Shown one piece after another: positions 45,401-52,573 of a stretch of DNA of 64,000 bases (position 1 is its first letter; each line of letters opens with the position of its first letter). A program made the position numbers and the translations under genes. Origin of the DNA: Streptomyces tsukubensis (GTDB lineage Bacteria > Actinomycetota > Actinomycetes > Streptomycetales > Streptomycetaceae); assembly GCF_009296025.1 (NCBI RefSeq), contig NZ_CP045178.1, positions 62,001-126,000 of the forward strand, in the 5' to 3' direction. The notes under the pieces are model-generated. The model worked only from the letters and a program-made list of their open reading frames with translations, did not search any database and was not told where the DNA came from.

Positions 45401-46093
45401 TACCGCGGCTTCGCGGAACATCTCACGGCGTACGAACTCATCGCCTTCAACCATGTGGACGGCGACAAGACCTCCCGGTACGCCGACCTCATCGAGACGC
45501 TGCTGCCCGAGGGGCCTTGCCCGCTGCTCGGCTACTCCCTCGGAGGCAATCTCGCCTTCGAGGTCGCCAAAGAACTCGAACGGCGGGGCCGTGAGGTGCC
45601 GCACGTCGTGATCATGGATTCGCATCGCATCACGGAGGCGCACGCCATCGCCGACGAACACATCGAAGCCTTCGAGCACGAGTTGCGGGACCATCTGCAC
45701 CGGCACACCGGGTCGGAGACGGTGACCTCGCAGACGCTCGAACAGGCCAGGGAGTACCTGGAGTTCTGCGGTCGCACCCCCAATCTGGGTTCGGTGGCCG
45801 CGTCCGTCACCGTGATCAGCGACGAGCACAAGGCGGCCCTCTACGCGGCCGGACAGCGGGGCAGCTGGGACGGCGCCTCGGTCACCCGAGACCGGGTACT
45901 GCGCGGATTCGGTTCCCATGCGGAGATGCTGGACGAGAAGCGTGCGGCGCGGAACGCGGCCCTCACGCTGGCCGCACTCGACGGTGTCGTCGACCTCGAA
46001 GGACTGAACGGTGACGAGGTATCAGCGGTCCCTCTCCGGCCCGCTGCGCTCCGGGCCGACGCCGCCGCGGCGGGGGGCTCCGATGTCGCGTGA
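36464..46093 (+). CDS. ftdB: Hybrid iterative PKS-NRPS of PTM biosynthesis (FtdB-like)
   Basis: A 3209-residue megasynthase with the PTM domain order KS-AT-DH-KR-ACP-C-A-PCP-TE. KS: DTACSSS with Cys184, His319 in HGTSTPVGDP and His359 in KTNIGHTESAAG. AT: GHSTGE, Ser647. DH: DHRIQGRTLFP, His952. KR: VTGAFGALG and QTNYAAGNAF. ACP: GLDSLL, Ser1825. C: VHHIISDAIS, His2018. A: VHTSGSTGRPKAV near residue 2500. PCP: GCGGSSIKL, Ser2906. TE: LGYSLGGN, Ser3025. All key residues are present. Such enzymes iteratively make two polyene chains and join both to L-ornithine, and the TE/Dieckmann step forms the tetramate. The ATG has AAGGAG upstream. The gene overlaps ftdC by 11 bases. Confidence 0.96.
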   Translation: MAEPLRTTPPEKIAIIGIGCRFPGGANDHRSFWRNLLDGKDCITPTPRDRYDVSTLASKDKAKPGRLVGGRGGYIDGFDEFDPGFFGISPREAHSMDPQQRKLLEVAWEALEDGGQRPADLAGSDVGVYVGAFTLDYKILQFADLRFDTLGPHTATGTMMTMMSNRLSHCFDFRGPSISLDTACSSSLVAVHLACESLRRGESSLALAGGTLLNLAPQYTIAETKGGFLSVDGRSRTFDASANGYVRAEGVGIVALKLLEDAVRDGDPVHAVITASGVNQDGRTNGITVPRAEAQVTLIEEVCALAGITPGALQYVEAHGTSTPVGDPIEAGALAVALAVGRKPGATCCVGSVKTNIGHTESAAGIAGLIKTALSVKHRLIPPHINLDQVNPGIDMEASPFTIPTEVTTWPDHEGPARAGVNSFGFGGTNAHVLLEEPPIVPDTGRRAVAEPEDPVRPAPTVLPLSAQDAAVLPALAEAVHAELTAAADPRTGSSVSLTDLGHTFAHRRQHHDARLAVVYGSRDELTEALSAYARGEDHPRVLRGSRRPGREAGPVWVFTGMGPQWWGMGRELFATRPVYRAAVERCDREIHAQTGWSLVEEMTADPDDSRMAETWLAQPANFAVQIGLAALWRSHGVTPAAIVGHSTGEIAAFHEAGVYSLRDAVRIVVHRSRLQHRLAGSGTMLAVGLTEDEAVRRAEPFGDLVSVAAVNSPGALTLAGDEAALAAYAEALRADGVFAKFLDVQVPYHSAGMEAIKDQLLDGLRDIEPRPAGVPLHLTGREGLARGTELDADYWWSNVRDTVRFRAAVERVARDGHRVFLEIGPHPVLGHSIRECLDALPDGARGTGEEVVTLPSIRRGEDETLRFTTSLAALHTHGLAVDWDVLQPQGRPVPLPRYPWKRDRYWTEPRPVARVRLGEYDHPLLGRRLAVAEPTWEAELDAETAPYLADHRIQGRTLFPAAGYIEMAAQAVRALTGATEIALGDVELRKALFLSDDAPRTVQLSLSTRTSAFTIATGGGPDGAETVVHARGVVHGGSLAPVAPGPSLDALRARGEQHMDAVGCYAALGALGYHYGPAFQGIAEVWRSRGEALARIVPPECVGDETSGHHLHPVLLDACFQALLTAGLPLGAPTGRTDAGGILLPLAIDEVRTAPVGNRTLWVHAKVTGGRDGELVGDLTLHDEHGERLGHVRGFRAADVEQASAAVSTATIDSWLAEPVWSEAPLSEASAGTPATYSEEISAAGPLLLFADRPGGVADALAELVEGYGGHCHLVRPGGSYSFGGHTRVSTVAPDSVGDVRRLLADLATHAREADENGRTRESDGAGGPHPVGAVVHLWNLGLPPLDETARERLADHSTLGAYSLIALAQALRDDPGQSVAPAALHVVTRGAQAVLAGEPVEPLGAPAWGVGRVLRHQELTAHPGRLIDLAPCGTDPSESVLRTEAQHLLREILTPDVPDRIQDEVALREDRRLVSRLARPEGLTRSLPPRLRPDGAYLVTGAFGALGRLLCRFLVQRGARHLILVGRTPLPDRAAWRGLDPGSPAGAGARFIRELESLGAHAVHAPLDITDEQALSQWLAAYRAQDAPPVRGVFHLAGHVQDTLLQEMDRAAFDSVLAPKAAGAWLLHRLLRDDPLDHFVMFASVASLLTTSGQTNYAAGNAFLDALAHHRAARGLPALSLDWGPWATGMIKELGLVDHYRHSRGMTSLAPEAGMSVLERVIGQGRPQLLIATIADWKTFLAWYSAPPPLVAGLAAEAAESAASAGAEAEGQDGFLALFRAADAEERVALVTDRFTALACAVLRVGADRLTPESALGALGLDSLLAMELRARVHAETGVALPVVALLSGDSVQDLVAQLHEAAATRAAGPGDAELTPFELYKDAARHPLTQNQKALWFLKQLNPEGFAYNIGGAVEVRTELDPRLMADALRVLVARHPMLRANYVMEDGRPLQVVSDTVEPDMAVFDVEGRDWGEIHELIVTEYRRPYDLESDPLMRFRLFKRGQDRWVIMKAVHHIISDAISTFTFIEELLSVYEGMRSGRRVELEPVPAGYLDFLNRQNRFLASPDAGRMLEYWRTALPAEIPPLELPTDAPRPAVQTHNGASEFFVLSPELSARVHALARAHDVTVFMVLLSTYYILLHRYSGQDDLIVGSPVTGRTDEELSSVYGYFVNPLPLHADLSGDPSVAELLSQVRRTVLGGLDNQEYPFVLLVEKLGLQHDPSRSAVFQAMFILLAHKVSSERYGYHLDYIELPEEEGQFDLTLSAYEDEAERRFHCVLKYNTDLFRPDTVRRMVAHYVNLLESLTRAPAGHPVAALDMLGESERHILLHGPATVGRTVRHDVPVHVLFAEAAARTPQAVALTMPTGADGPEEARTMTYQELERASAALAGRLRARGLGGSTVIAVCLPKSPELIVTLLAVLRAGAAYLPLDPDHPAERLAFMATNASAALVVTDAPGRERLAGLRTPFLTDPLTDDEAAPLPTDDAESFDPDAPAYIVHTSGSTGRPKAVRVSHRALAAVHAAWREEYGLAADPGTHLQLAGVSFDVFTGDLVRALCSGGRLVLVGRDLLFDTERLYTTMNRQGVDCAEFVPAVVRALMAHCEEGGHRLDFMRLLIVGSDSWKVSEYERLRALCAPATRVINSYGLTEAAIDSACFDGPGDGLDPHGTVPIGTPLPNCALHVLDRRMEPVPPGVVGELWAGGAGLAIDYAGDPEQTADRFVTAALDRGPDATPVRLYRTGDLARRDAWGEIQLLGRADAQVKLRGHRIEPGEIESLLLSGTGLSEAFVTVRADARGDAALCAYCVPASGASVDPRALHRHLAAQLPTYLIPAHFTSVDALPLTPNGKVDVAALPEPRAGAGEQAEYEAPVTLYEERMAAHWEALLPVEQAGLRSDFFGCGGSSIKLIELIHRLQSEFGISVPVGLLFKVTTLHGMARTVESIVTGEVSGNRPYLTFNAGRGPALFCFPPAGGHGLVYRGFAEHLTAYELIAFNHVDGDKTSRYADLIETLLPEGPCPLLGYSLGGNLAFEVAKELERRGREVPHVVIMDSHRITEAHAIADEHIEAFEHELRDHLHRHTGSETVTSQTLEQAREYLEFCGRTPNLGSVAASVTVISDEHKAALYAAGQRGSWDGASVTRDRVLRGFGSHAEMLDEKRAARNAALTLAALDGVVDLEGLNGDEVSAVPLRPAALRADAAAAGGSDVA

Positions 46094-47750
46094 CTCCAGG
46101 CTCGTGTGGCATGCCAGGGACCGGGCGGCAGGGGAGCCCCCACGGGTCATCGTGATCGGAGCCGGCATCGGCGGTCTCTCCACCGGCTGCTACGCGCAGA
46201 TGAGCGGAGCCGAGACCCGGATCTTCGAGCGGCACGTGTTGCCGGGCGGCGGTTGCACCGCGTGGTCACGGCAGGACTACATCTTCGACTACTGCATCGA
46301 GTGGCTCATCGGCACCGGCCGCGGCAACGACGCGAGCCGTGTCTGGCGGGAGTTGGGGGCGCTCGACGGCAAGACGATGACCAATTTCGAGATGTTCAAC
46401 ACCGTCACCGACGAGCACGGCCGCTCTGTGACCTTCTACAACGACCCGGACCGGCTGGAGCGTCACCTTCTGGAGCTCTCGCCCGCCGACGCGCGGCCGA
46501 TCCGGGCGTTCTGCCGGGACCTGAGGCGCTTCACCGCCATCAATCTCTACCCGTTCCTGACCCCGTCGCGGCTCCAGACACTTCGCGAGAAGCTCGTCAC
46601 GCTGCGTACGATCCTGCCGGCCCTCCTGCTCTTCCGGCGTGCGGCGGGCACCCGCATGGAACGATTCTGCGAGCGGTTCCAGGACCCACTGCTGCGCCGG
46701 GCGTTCCCCTTCATCTTCTTCCAGGACCACGAGGTCTTCCCGCTGCTGCCGTACCTGTTCAACATGGCCGGGGCGTACCACGACAACTGCGGCTTCCCGC
46801 AAGGAGGTTCGCTGGGTCTCGCCCGGTCCGTCGAGGAACGGTACACGGGTCTGGGCGGGCGGGTCGACTACCGCGCCAGGGTGGAGCGCATCCTGGTGGA
46901 GAACGACCGGGCGGTCGGGGTGGAGCTGCGCGGCGGCGAGCGGCACTACGCCGACCACATCGTCTCCGCCTGCGACGGGGCCACCACTCTTCACGGCCTG
47001 TTGGAAGGCCGGTACACCAGCCCCAGGGTCGAGCAGCTGTTCACCGGGATGGAGGACCGCCCCGAGCTGCTCTATCCGGGGGTGGTCTCCGCCTTCGTCG
47101 GTCTCAAGGGCGAACTCGATCCCGACTCCCCGCACAGCACCACCTATCTGCTCTCCGACCGGGACAGCGCCGCGCTGCCGGGAGTGCGGCAGAAGAGCCT
47201 GGTGGTGCAGATGCGTTCACGCTACTCGGACGGGTTCGCCCCGCAGGGAAAATCCGTCATCCACTGCACGTACTTCAGCGACTACGCCTCCTGGAAGACG
47301 CTGCGGCGGACCGACCGCAAGGCGTACTGGGCGCGCAAGCAGGAGGTAGCCGATTTCGTGCGCGGTTTCCTGGAGCGTCAGTACCCGGGGATGAGCGAGA
47401 ACATCGAGGTGGTCGATGTCGCGTCTCCGGTGACCACGGAGCGCTACACCGGGGTGCGGGGCGGCAGCATTCTCGGCTGGAAGTCGTTCACCCCGGTCGA
47501 CGGGGTGCTGGACGACCTGATCAACAAGGACCGGATGAGCCTGGCAGGGCTGGAGGGTCTCTCCCTGGCGGGCCAGTGGTTCAGCGGCGGAGGCCTGATC
47601 CGGGCCGCGTCGAGCGGCAGATTCGTGACCCAGTACCTGTGCCGCGATCTGGGTCTCGAATTCCGGGCGTGGGAGAGCGGCGGAACGGATCCCTGGCACC
47701 CGGGCAAGCTCGGAGAGCTGCCCCAACTCGAACAGCGCAGGGTCAGGTGA
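46083..47750 (+). CDS. ftdC: PTM cyclase, FAD-dependent phytoene-desaturase-like (FtdC-like)
   Basis: A 555-residue flavoprotein. The N-terminal dinucleotide motif is VIVIGAGIGGLSTGCYAQMS, followed by GGGCTAWSRQDYIFDYCIEW, and the C-terminal FAD contact is LAGQWFSGGGLIRAASSG. In PTM pathways these phytoene-desaturase-like enzymes drive reductive or redox-neutral closure of the carbocycles from the polyene tetramate. It overlaps the end of ftdB by 11 bases with GGGGGG just before the ATG. It resembles the next gene product closely, suggesting old duplication. Confidence 0.92.
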   Translation: MSRDSRLVWHARDRAAGEPPRVIVIGAGIGGLSTGCYAQMSGAETRIFERHVLPGGGCTAWSRQDYIFDYCIEWLIGTGRGNDASRVWRELGALDGKTMTNFEMFNTVTDEHGRSVTFYNDPDRLERHLLELSPADARPIRAFCRDLRRFTAINLYPFLTPSRLQTLREKLVTLRTILPALLLFRRAAGTRMERFCERFQDPLLRRAFPFIFFQDHEVFPLLPYLFNMAGAYHDNCGFPQGGSLGLARSVEERYTGLGGRVDYRARVERILVENDRAVGVELRGGERHYADHIVSACDGATTLHGLLEGRYTSPRVEQLFTGMEDRPELLYPGVVSAFVGLKGELDPDSPHSTTYLLSDRDSAALPGVRQKSLVVQMRSRYSDGFAPQGKSVIHCTYFSDYASWKTLRRTDRKAYWARKQEVADFVRGFLERQYPGMSENIEVVDVASPVTTERYTGVRGGSILGWKSFTPVDGVLDDLINKDRMSLAGLEGLSLAGQWFSGGGLIRAASSGRFVTQYLCRDLGLEFRAWESGGTDPWHPGKLGELPQLEQRRVR

Positions 47751-47781
47751 GGCCGTGGTGAGGATCAGAGGAGCACACGAC

Positions 47782-49449
47782 ATGCCATCAGCCACCCGCA
47801 GGGAATCCATGATCGTCATCGGCGGCGGTCTCGGCGGCCTGTCGACCGGGGCGTACGCGCAGATGAACGGCTATCGCAGCCGGGTCTTCGAGATGCACGA
47901 GATTCCCGGCGGCTGCTGCACCGGCTGGGGGCGGGGCGAGTTCACCTTCGACTGCTGTGTCAGCTGGCTGCTCGGCAACGGGCCGGGCAACGAGATGCAC
48001 CGGATCTGGCTGGAGCTCGGCGCCCTCCAGGGCAAGGAGATGCGCCACTTCGACGTCTTCAACATCGTGCGGGGCAAGGACGGCCGGGCCGTGTACTTCT
48101 ACTGCGACCCGGATCGACTGGAGGCCCATCTGCTGTCGCTGTCACCTGCCGACGCGCGGCTCATCCGGTCCTTCTGCGCGGGCCTGCGGAAGTTCATCAC
48201 CTGCCTCCCCTCCTACCCGTTCCTCAAGCCGGTGCCGCTGATGAGCCGGCGGGAGCGCTGGCGGATGCTGGCGGGGTTCCTGCCGTACACCAACCTGTTC
48301 CGCACCTCGATGTCGGTGCTGATGACGGACTACTCCACCCGTTTCAAGGACCCGCTGCTCAGGGAGGCCTTCAACTACATCCTCCTGGAGAAGCACCCCA
48401 ACTTCCCCGTCCTGCCGTTCTACTTCCAGATGGCCGCCCAGGCGCACCGGTCGGCGGGGGTCCCCGAGGGGGGTTCGCTCGGTCTGGCCCGCTCCATCGA
48501 GGAGCGGTATCTGCGACTCGGTGGAGAGATCACCTACAACGCCAAGGTCGAGGAGATCCTGGTCGAGAACGACCGGGCCGTGGGGGTGCGGCTCTCGGAC
48601 GGGCAGGAGCACTTCGCCGACATCGTCGTCTCGGCCTGCGACGGCCCCGAGACCCTGCTCAAGCTGCTGGACGGCCGGTATCTTGACGCGGACTACAGCA
48701 GGCTCTACCGGAAGACCATCCAGGAGCCCGGGATGGTCTTCCCCGGCTATGTCAGCGTCTTTCTCGGCCTGCGGCGTCCGTACCCGCTGGCGGACCCCAC
48801 CACCACGCACCTGCTGGACGACTCCATGAGGTCCCGGCTCACCGGGATTCGCCATCCGAGCCTGAACGTCCAGTTCCGCAGCCGCCTCTTCCCCGAGTTG
48901 TGCCCCGAGAACACCTCGATCGTGTACGCCACGTACTTCTCCGACGCCGCCCCGTGGCGCGAACTGAGCGAGGGTCCGGAACAGTCCAGCCGGATTCGGC
49001 GCGGCGCGGAACTGCACACCCTCCCGGTCCGCCGCGGCAAGGCGTACGTCCTGGCGAAGCGGCGGGTCAGGGACACGGTGATCTCCTTCCTTGAGGAACG
49101 CCACCCGGGGTTGCGGGAGTCCATCGCGGTACGGGACACCTGCACTCCGTTGACCCAGATCCGCTACACGGGCAGCTACGAGGGGACCGTCCTCGGCTGG
49201 CAGCCCTTCGTCGAGGGCGGCGAGACGATGGAGGAACTCGTCAAGAAGAACGGCCCCGCCCTCCCCGGGCTGAAGAACTTCTACCTCTCCGGGGTGTGGG
49301 CCACCACGGGCGGCCTGATCCGGGCCGCCGCCGCGGGGCGGCAGGTCGTGCAGTTCATCTGCCGGGACGACGGCGTCGACTTCACCGCGTCCGAGGACAC
49401 CAGCGCGCCCCCGCCCACTCATGTCGTCATCCCCGTCACGACCGGATGA
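47782..49449 (+). CDS. ftdD: Second PTM cyclase, phytoene-desaturase-like (FtdD-like)
   Basis: A 555-residue flavoprotein, the same length as the preceding one. Motifs: MIVIGGGLGGLSTGAYAQMN, GGCCTGWGRGEFTFDCCVSW and the C-terminal SGVWATTGGLIRAAAAG. It probably closes the second ring. The ATG at 47782 has GAGGAG nine bases upstream and was preferred to the in-frame GTG at 47755. It follows ftdC after 31 bases. With two such enzymes and no alcohol dehydrogenase gene, a bicyclic 5/5 carbon skeleton is the simplest expectation. Confidence 0.92.
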   Translation: MPSATRRESMIVIGGGLGGLSTGAYAQMNGYRSRVFEMHEIPGGCCTGWGRGEFTFDCCVSWLLGNGPGNEMHRIWLELGALQGKEMRHFDVFNIVRGKDGRAVYFYCDPDRLEAHLLSLSPADARLIRSFCAGLRKFITCLPSYPFLKPVPLMSRRERWRMLAGFLPYTNLFRTSMSVLMTDYSTRFKDPLLREAFNYILLEKHPNFPVLPFYFQMAAQAHRSAGVPEGGSLGLARSIEERYLRLGGEITYNAKVEEILVENDRAVGVRLSDGQEHFADIVVSACDGPETLLKLLDGRYLDADYSRLYRKTIQEPGMVFPGYVSVFLGLRRPYPLADPTTTHLLDDSMRSRLTGIRHPSLNVQFRSRLFPELCPENTSIVYATYFSDAAPWRELSEGPEQSSRIRRGAELHTLPVRRGKAYVLAKRRVRDTVISFLEERHPGLRESIAVRDTCTPLTQIRYTGSYEGTVLGWQPFVEGGETMEELVKKNGPALPGLKNFYLSGVWATTGGLIRAAAAGRQVVQFICRDDGVDFTASEDTSAPPPTHVVIPVTTG

Positions 49450-49480
49450 CTGTCCCACTCCGATCAGGAAGGTCCCGCCC

Positions 49481-50707
49481 ATGACCGATACCACCCACGC
49501 CTGTCCTGCCAGGTCCGCCGAGCCACTCGCCTATCCCTTCTGGACCTCCGAGGGGCTGGGCCTGCACCCCGAGTACGAAAGGCTGCGGGACCTGCCGCTG
49601 ACCCGTGTCAGGCTCCCGTACGGCGAGGACGCCTGGCTCGCCATCCGGCTTGAGGATGTCCGCGCCGTACTCTCCGATCCGCGATTCAGCCTGTCCGAGG
49701 CAGTCGAGCGCGACCACCCCCGGATCGGTCCGCTGCCCCGGACGAGCAACGGTCTGCTCGGGCTCGACGGTCCCGACCACGCCCGGCTGAGGGCTTTGCT
49801 GGCGAAGGAGTTCACCGCCCGCCGCATGGAGCCGAAGCGGGAACGGATCCACCAGATCGCCGACACGTTGCTGGACAGGATGGAAGAGAAAGGACCGCCG
49901 GCCGACCTGATCGAGGATTACGCCCTCCCGTTGCCCATGACGCTGATCAGCGAACTGATCGGTGTACCTGAAGCCGACCACCCCATCGTGTGGAAGTGGG
50001 TGGAGCTCGTCAGTTCGAGCCACCCCGATCCCGCCGTCATCCGCGAACACGCCACGGAGTTCTTCACCCAACTGCACGGCTGGGTGGAAGCCCGAAGGCG
50101 GGAACCGGCCGACGACCTGCTCTCCGCTCTGGTTCGCGCCCAGGAGGAAGGGGCCATCACCGGGGAAGAACTCACGGCGCTGCTCAACGAGCTACTGATC
50201 GGCGGTTTTGTCACCACCACCAATCAGATCGGCAACTTCTTCTCCCTGCTGCTGCTCCCCGGTGCCGACGGGCAGGATCTGCTGGCCGATCTGCGCGCCG
50301 ATCCCGGACTCATCCCCAAGGCCGTGGAGGAGATGCTGCGTTATGTACCGCTGCTCAACGGTCTGACTCTGCCCCGGTACGCGAGTGAGGACGTGGAACT
50401 GGGCGGCGTGCTGGTCCGGGCGGGCGAGGCGATCGTCGTGTCACAGGCCGCCGCCAACCGGGATCCCGGCATCTTCCCCAGCCCTGAGCGGCTGGTCCTC
50501 GACCGTACCCGCGCCGCGCACATCAGCTTCGGGCACGGAGCGCATTACTGCCTGGGCGCGCACTTGGCGCGCCTGGAACTCCAGATCGGGCTGGAGCGTG
50601 TGCTCACCCGGATGCCCGCTCTGCGTCTCTCGGTGCCCGAGGACCAACTCCGCTGGCGTTCCAAGGAGTTCTTCACCGGCTTGCGGGCCCTCCCGGTCAC
50701 CTGGTGA
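49481..50707 (+). CDS. ftdF: Cytochrome P450 of the PTM cluster (FtdF-like)
   Basis: A 408-residue class I P450. Heme loop FGHGAHYCLGAHL with Cys357; K-helix VEEMLRY supplies ExxR. The I-helix reads LLIGGFVTTTNQI, so the usual acid of the (A/G)Gx(D/E)TT motif is Val, while both threonines remain. PTM P450s hydroxylate or otherwise oxidise the finished ring system. The ATG has AGGAAGG upstream. It is the last gene of the operon, 31 bases after ftdD, and is followed by a strong terminator. No redox partner gene is adjacent. Confidence 0.92.
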   Translation: MTDTTHACPARSAEPLAYPFWTSEGLGLHPEYERLRDLPLTRVRLPYGEDAWLAIRLEDVRAVLSDPRFSLSEAVERDHPRIGPLPRTSNGLLGLDGPDHARLRALLAKEFTARRMEPKRERIHQIADTLLDRMEEKGPPADLIEDYALPLPMTLISELIGVPEADHPIVWKWVELVSSSHPDPAVIREHATEFFTQLHGWVEARRREPADDLLSALVRAQEEGAITGEELTALLNELLIGGFVTTTNQIGNFFSLLLLPGADGQDLLADLRADPGLIPKAVEEMLRYVPLLNGLTLPRYASEDVELGGVLVRAGEAIVVSQAAANRDPGIFPSPERLVLDRTRAAHISFGHGAHYCLGAHLARLELQIGLERVLTRMPALRLSVPEDQLRWRSKEFFTGLRALPVTW

Positions 50708-50712
50708 CACGC

Positions 50713-50746
50713 GGTGTGCCGCCGCCCGATCGGGCGGCGGCACACC
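50713..50746 (+). terminator. Terminator of the PTM operon
   Basis: A perfect 15-bp stem, GGTGTGCCGCCGCCC and GGGCGGCGGCACACC, with the loop GATC, six bases after the P450 stop. A clear end of the PTM transcript. Confidence 0.92.
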
Positions 50747-50855
50747 GGTCCGGACTCTGCGAGCGAACGGCCGCACCGGCCTCACATCCCGACGCGGCCA
50801 CCTGGCCTGTGCTCTCCCCGGCGCGGAACGGCGTGCCGGGGTCGCGGCGCGCGGC
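50747..50855. other. Short gap before the small zinc-finger-like gene
   Basis: No feature seen besides the end of the PTM terminator region. Confidence 0.4.
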
Positions 50856-51029
50856 TCACTCCTCGCTTTCCTCGGCTCGCGTCATCAGGATCGCCGTTTT
50901 CTCTGGGCTGTTGTTGGTGTGATCGCTCTGGACGTGGGTCCACAGCTCGGAGAAGGCCGTGTCGCGGTCTCCGTCGGCCACGCGCTCGACGCGGCTGCAT
51001 CCGGCGGCCGGGCATGTCAGGTAGCTCAT
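50856..51029 (-). CDS. 57-residue Cys2His2 small protein
   Basis: A minus-strand reading frame of 57 codons, ATG at 51029 with GAGG upstream. It begins MSYLTCPAAGCSRVERVADG and continues AFSELWTHVQSDHTN; the end is acidic. Cys6-x4-Cys11 and His32-x4-His37 give a C2H2 zinc-finger pattern. The composition is protein-like, with low-frequency residues such as Trp, Tyr and Asn in sensible places. The start codon overlaps the stop of a short upstream frame (ATGA). I do not recognise a named family. It may bind zinc and act as a DNA- or protein-binding accessory factor. Confidence 0.6.
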   Translation of the reverse strand: MSYLTCPAAGCSRVERVADGDRDTAFSELWTHVQSDHTNNSPEKTAILMTRAEESEE

Positions 51030-51319
51030 AGCGCCTCGATCAATCGGTAGACGATGTCCAAGGCCGCTTCCCGCACCGGACCCGCCTGCGGCCGGCTCGC
51101 TGTGCCGCCACTGAGGGTGGCCGGCCGCGCCCTGGACTCCGTTCAGTAACTCACAGCTGCGGCCGTTAACGAAGCGTCATAACGCGAACAGCCGCTTCCT
51201 GCGCGCGGGACCGACGGCGCACACGGCGCCCCGCGGCTTCGGAAACAGTGGGAGCCGGCCGCTGCGCGACGCGTTCTCGCCCACCGCCGACCGGGGCGCG
51301 GGCCGCCGGCCGACGGTGA
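51030..51319. other. Gap with a short upstream frame
   Basis: About 290 bases. A minus-strand frame ending VREAALDIVYRLIEAL overlaps the start of the 57-residue gene. Its only possible starts give peptides of about 16 codons, so it may be the tail of a lost gene. Nothing else seen. Confidence 0.35.
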
Positions 51320-51892
51320 TCAGCCCATGGTCTTTCCCCCGTCGAGCGACTCACGGATGATGTCGGCGTGACCTGCGTGCTGAGCGGTCTCCACGGCGAT
51401 GTGCAGCAGTACCCGGCGGGCCGACCAACGGACCCCCGGCTCGAACCAAGGTGCCTTCGGCAGTGGCCAGTCGGCGTTGAGATCAGGCAGCTCCGCCACC
51501 AACTCGTCGGTCCGCCGCGCGACGTCGGCGTATGCGGCAAGAACTCCGGTCAGCGTCTCGCCCGGCAGCATACGGAACTCGTTCGCCCGCTGGGCCATGT
51601 CCTCCTCGGTCAGGGAAGTGAAGTCCGGCACGACCGACGGGCCTTTCCTGATGAACTCCCCCCAGCTGCGCTCGACGCTCGTGACGTGCTTGATCAGGCC
51701 ACCCAGACACAGCTCACTGGCTGTCGTCCGCAGCCCCGCCTGCTCGTCGGTGAGGTCGCGGGTGGTGAAGCGCAGGAAGTGCCGCTGCTTGGTCAGGATG
51801 TCGAGCAACTCGGCGCGCTCGCCCTCCAGTGCGGGTACGTCGACCGCCTGATCGCTACGGACCCGCTCGTCGACGACGTGACTCTCGCTCAT
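51320..51892 (-). CDS. DinB family protein
   Basis: A 190-residue DinB/DUF664 four-helix protein. Typical blocks are ELLDILTKQRHFLRFTTRDL, then LCLGGLIKHVTSVERSWGEF and VRWSARRVLLHIAVETAQHA, with histidines (H of LIKHV, HAGHAD) that form the usual metal site. Proteins of this fold include mycothiol- or bacillithiol-dependent transferases and many of unknown role. The ATG at 51892 was chosen because GGAGG lies nine bases upstream; the ATG at 51901 directly abuts that sequence. It is in the same direction as the GNAT gene upstream. Confidence 0.87.
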   Translation of the reverse strand: MSESHVVDERVRSDQAVDVPALEGERAELLDILTKQRHFLRFTTRDLTDEQAGLRTTASELCLGGLIKHVTSVERSWGEFIRKGPSVVPDFTSLTEEDMAQRANEFRMLPGETLTGVLAAYADVARRTDELVAELPDLNADWPLPKAPWFEPGVRWSARRVLLHIAVETAQHAGHADIIRESLDGGKTMG

Positions 51893-51979
51893 GTTGCTCA
51901 TCCTCCATAGATCCCGCTGTTCCCGCTCTCTCGAACAAGGACCACATTAGAGACCATCGCGGTCAGCTGCTGACCTGAA

Positions 51980-52573
51980 TCACGGAGGATCACGGCGGGC
52001 GGAAGAGCTTTGACCACGCCTGCCCGTCGCAGCACCGACCACGTCATAGGCACGGTCGGCGACGGTGAACTCCCCCAGCGGGGTCATGCCGAAGCCGTCC
52101 ACGTGCACGTGCCACGAGATCCTGTTGGCCCGCTCGATGAACGCGACCATCACATCGGCCTGCCGCCGGGAGGCCGCGCGGGCCGCCGCGTCGAACAGCC
52201 CCCGGGCCACCCCTTTCCCGCGGTACTCGTCCGCGACCACCACCGGCCCGTAGAGCAACCAGCGTGTCGTGCCGAGTGGTTGACCCCGCCACTGCAACGC
52301 GTCCTGTGCGTGCAACAGCGCCTCGACCGGCGGCGGCGGGGTCGCCATGCTTCCGGGCTCGGCCAGACCGAGCAGACCGGCCCGCCGTCCGGAGTCCTCC
52401 GCGACCAGAAGGCTCCCTTCGTCCGCCATCGACCGCAGGGCGACGACGTCGAGGGCACCCTGTACAAAACCCTGGTCGGCACGGGCCCGCTCGGTGAGGG
52501 CGTCGTAGTGATGGGCGGCGAAGAGCTCCGCCAAGGCCGGTGCGTCTTCGGAGACGGCATACCTGTAGTGCAT
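51980..52573 (-). CDS. GNAT family N-acetyltransferase
   Basis: A 197-residue GNAT protein. RYAVSEDAPALAELFAAHHY opens the fold, and the acetyl-CoA pyrophosphate-binding block is VVVADEYRGKGVARGLFDAA. Closing strands include DVMVAFIERANRISWHVHVD. The substrate is not predictable. ATG at 52573 in a locally AT-rich region; the 3' end precedes the DinB gene by 87 bases, so the two may form one transcript. Confidence 0.85.
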   Translation of the reverse strand: MHYRYAVSEDAPALAELFAAHHYDALTERARADQGFVQGALDVVALRSMADEGSLLVAEDSGRRAGLLGLAEPGSMATPPPPVEALLHAQDALQWRGQPLGTTRWLLYGPVVVADEYRGKGVARGLFDAAARAASRRQADVMVAFIERANRISWHVHVDGFGMTPLGEFTVADRAYDVVGAATGRRGQSSSARRDPP

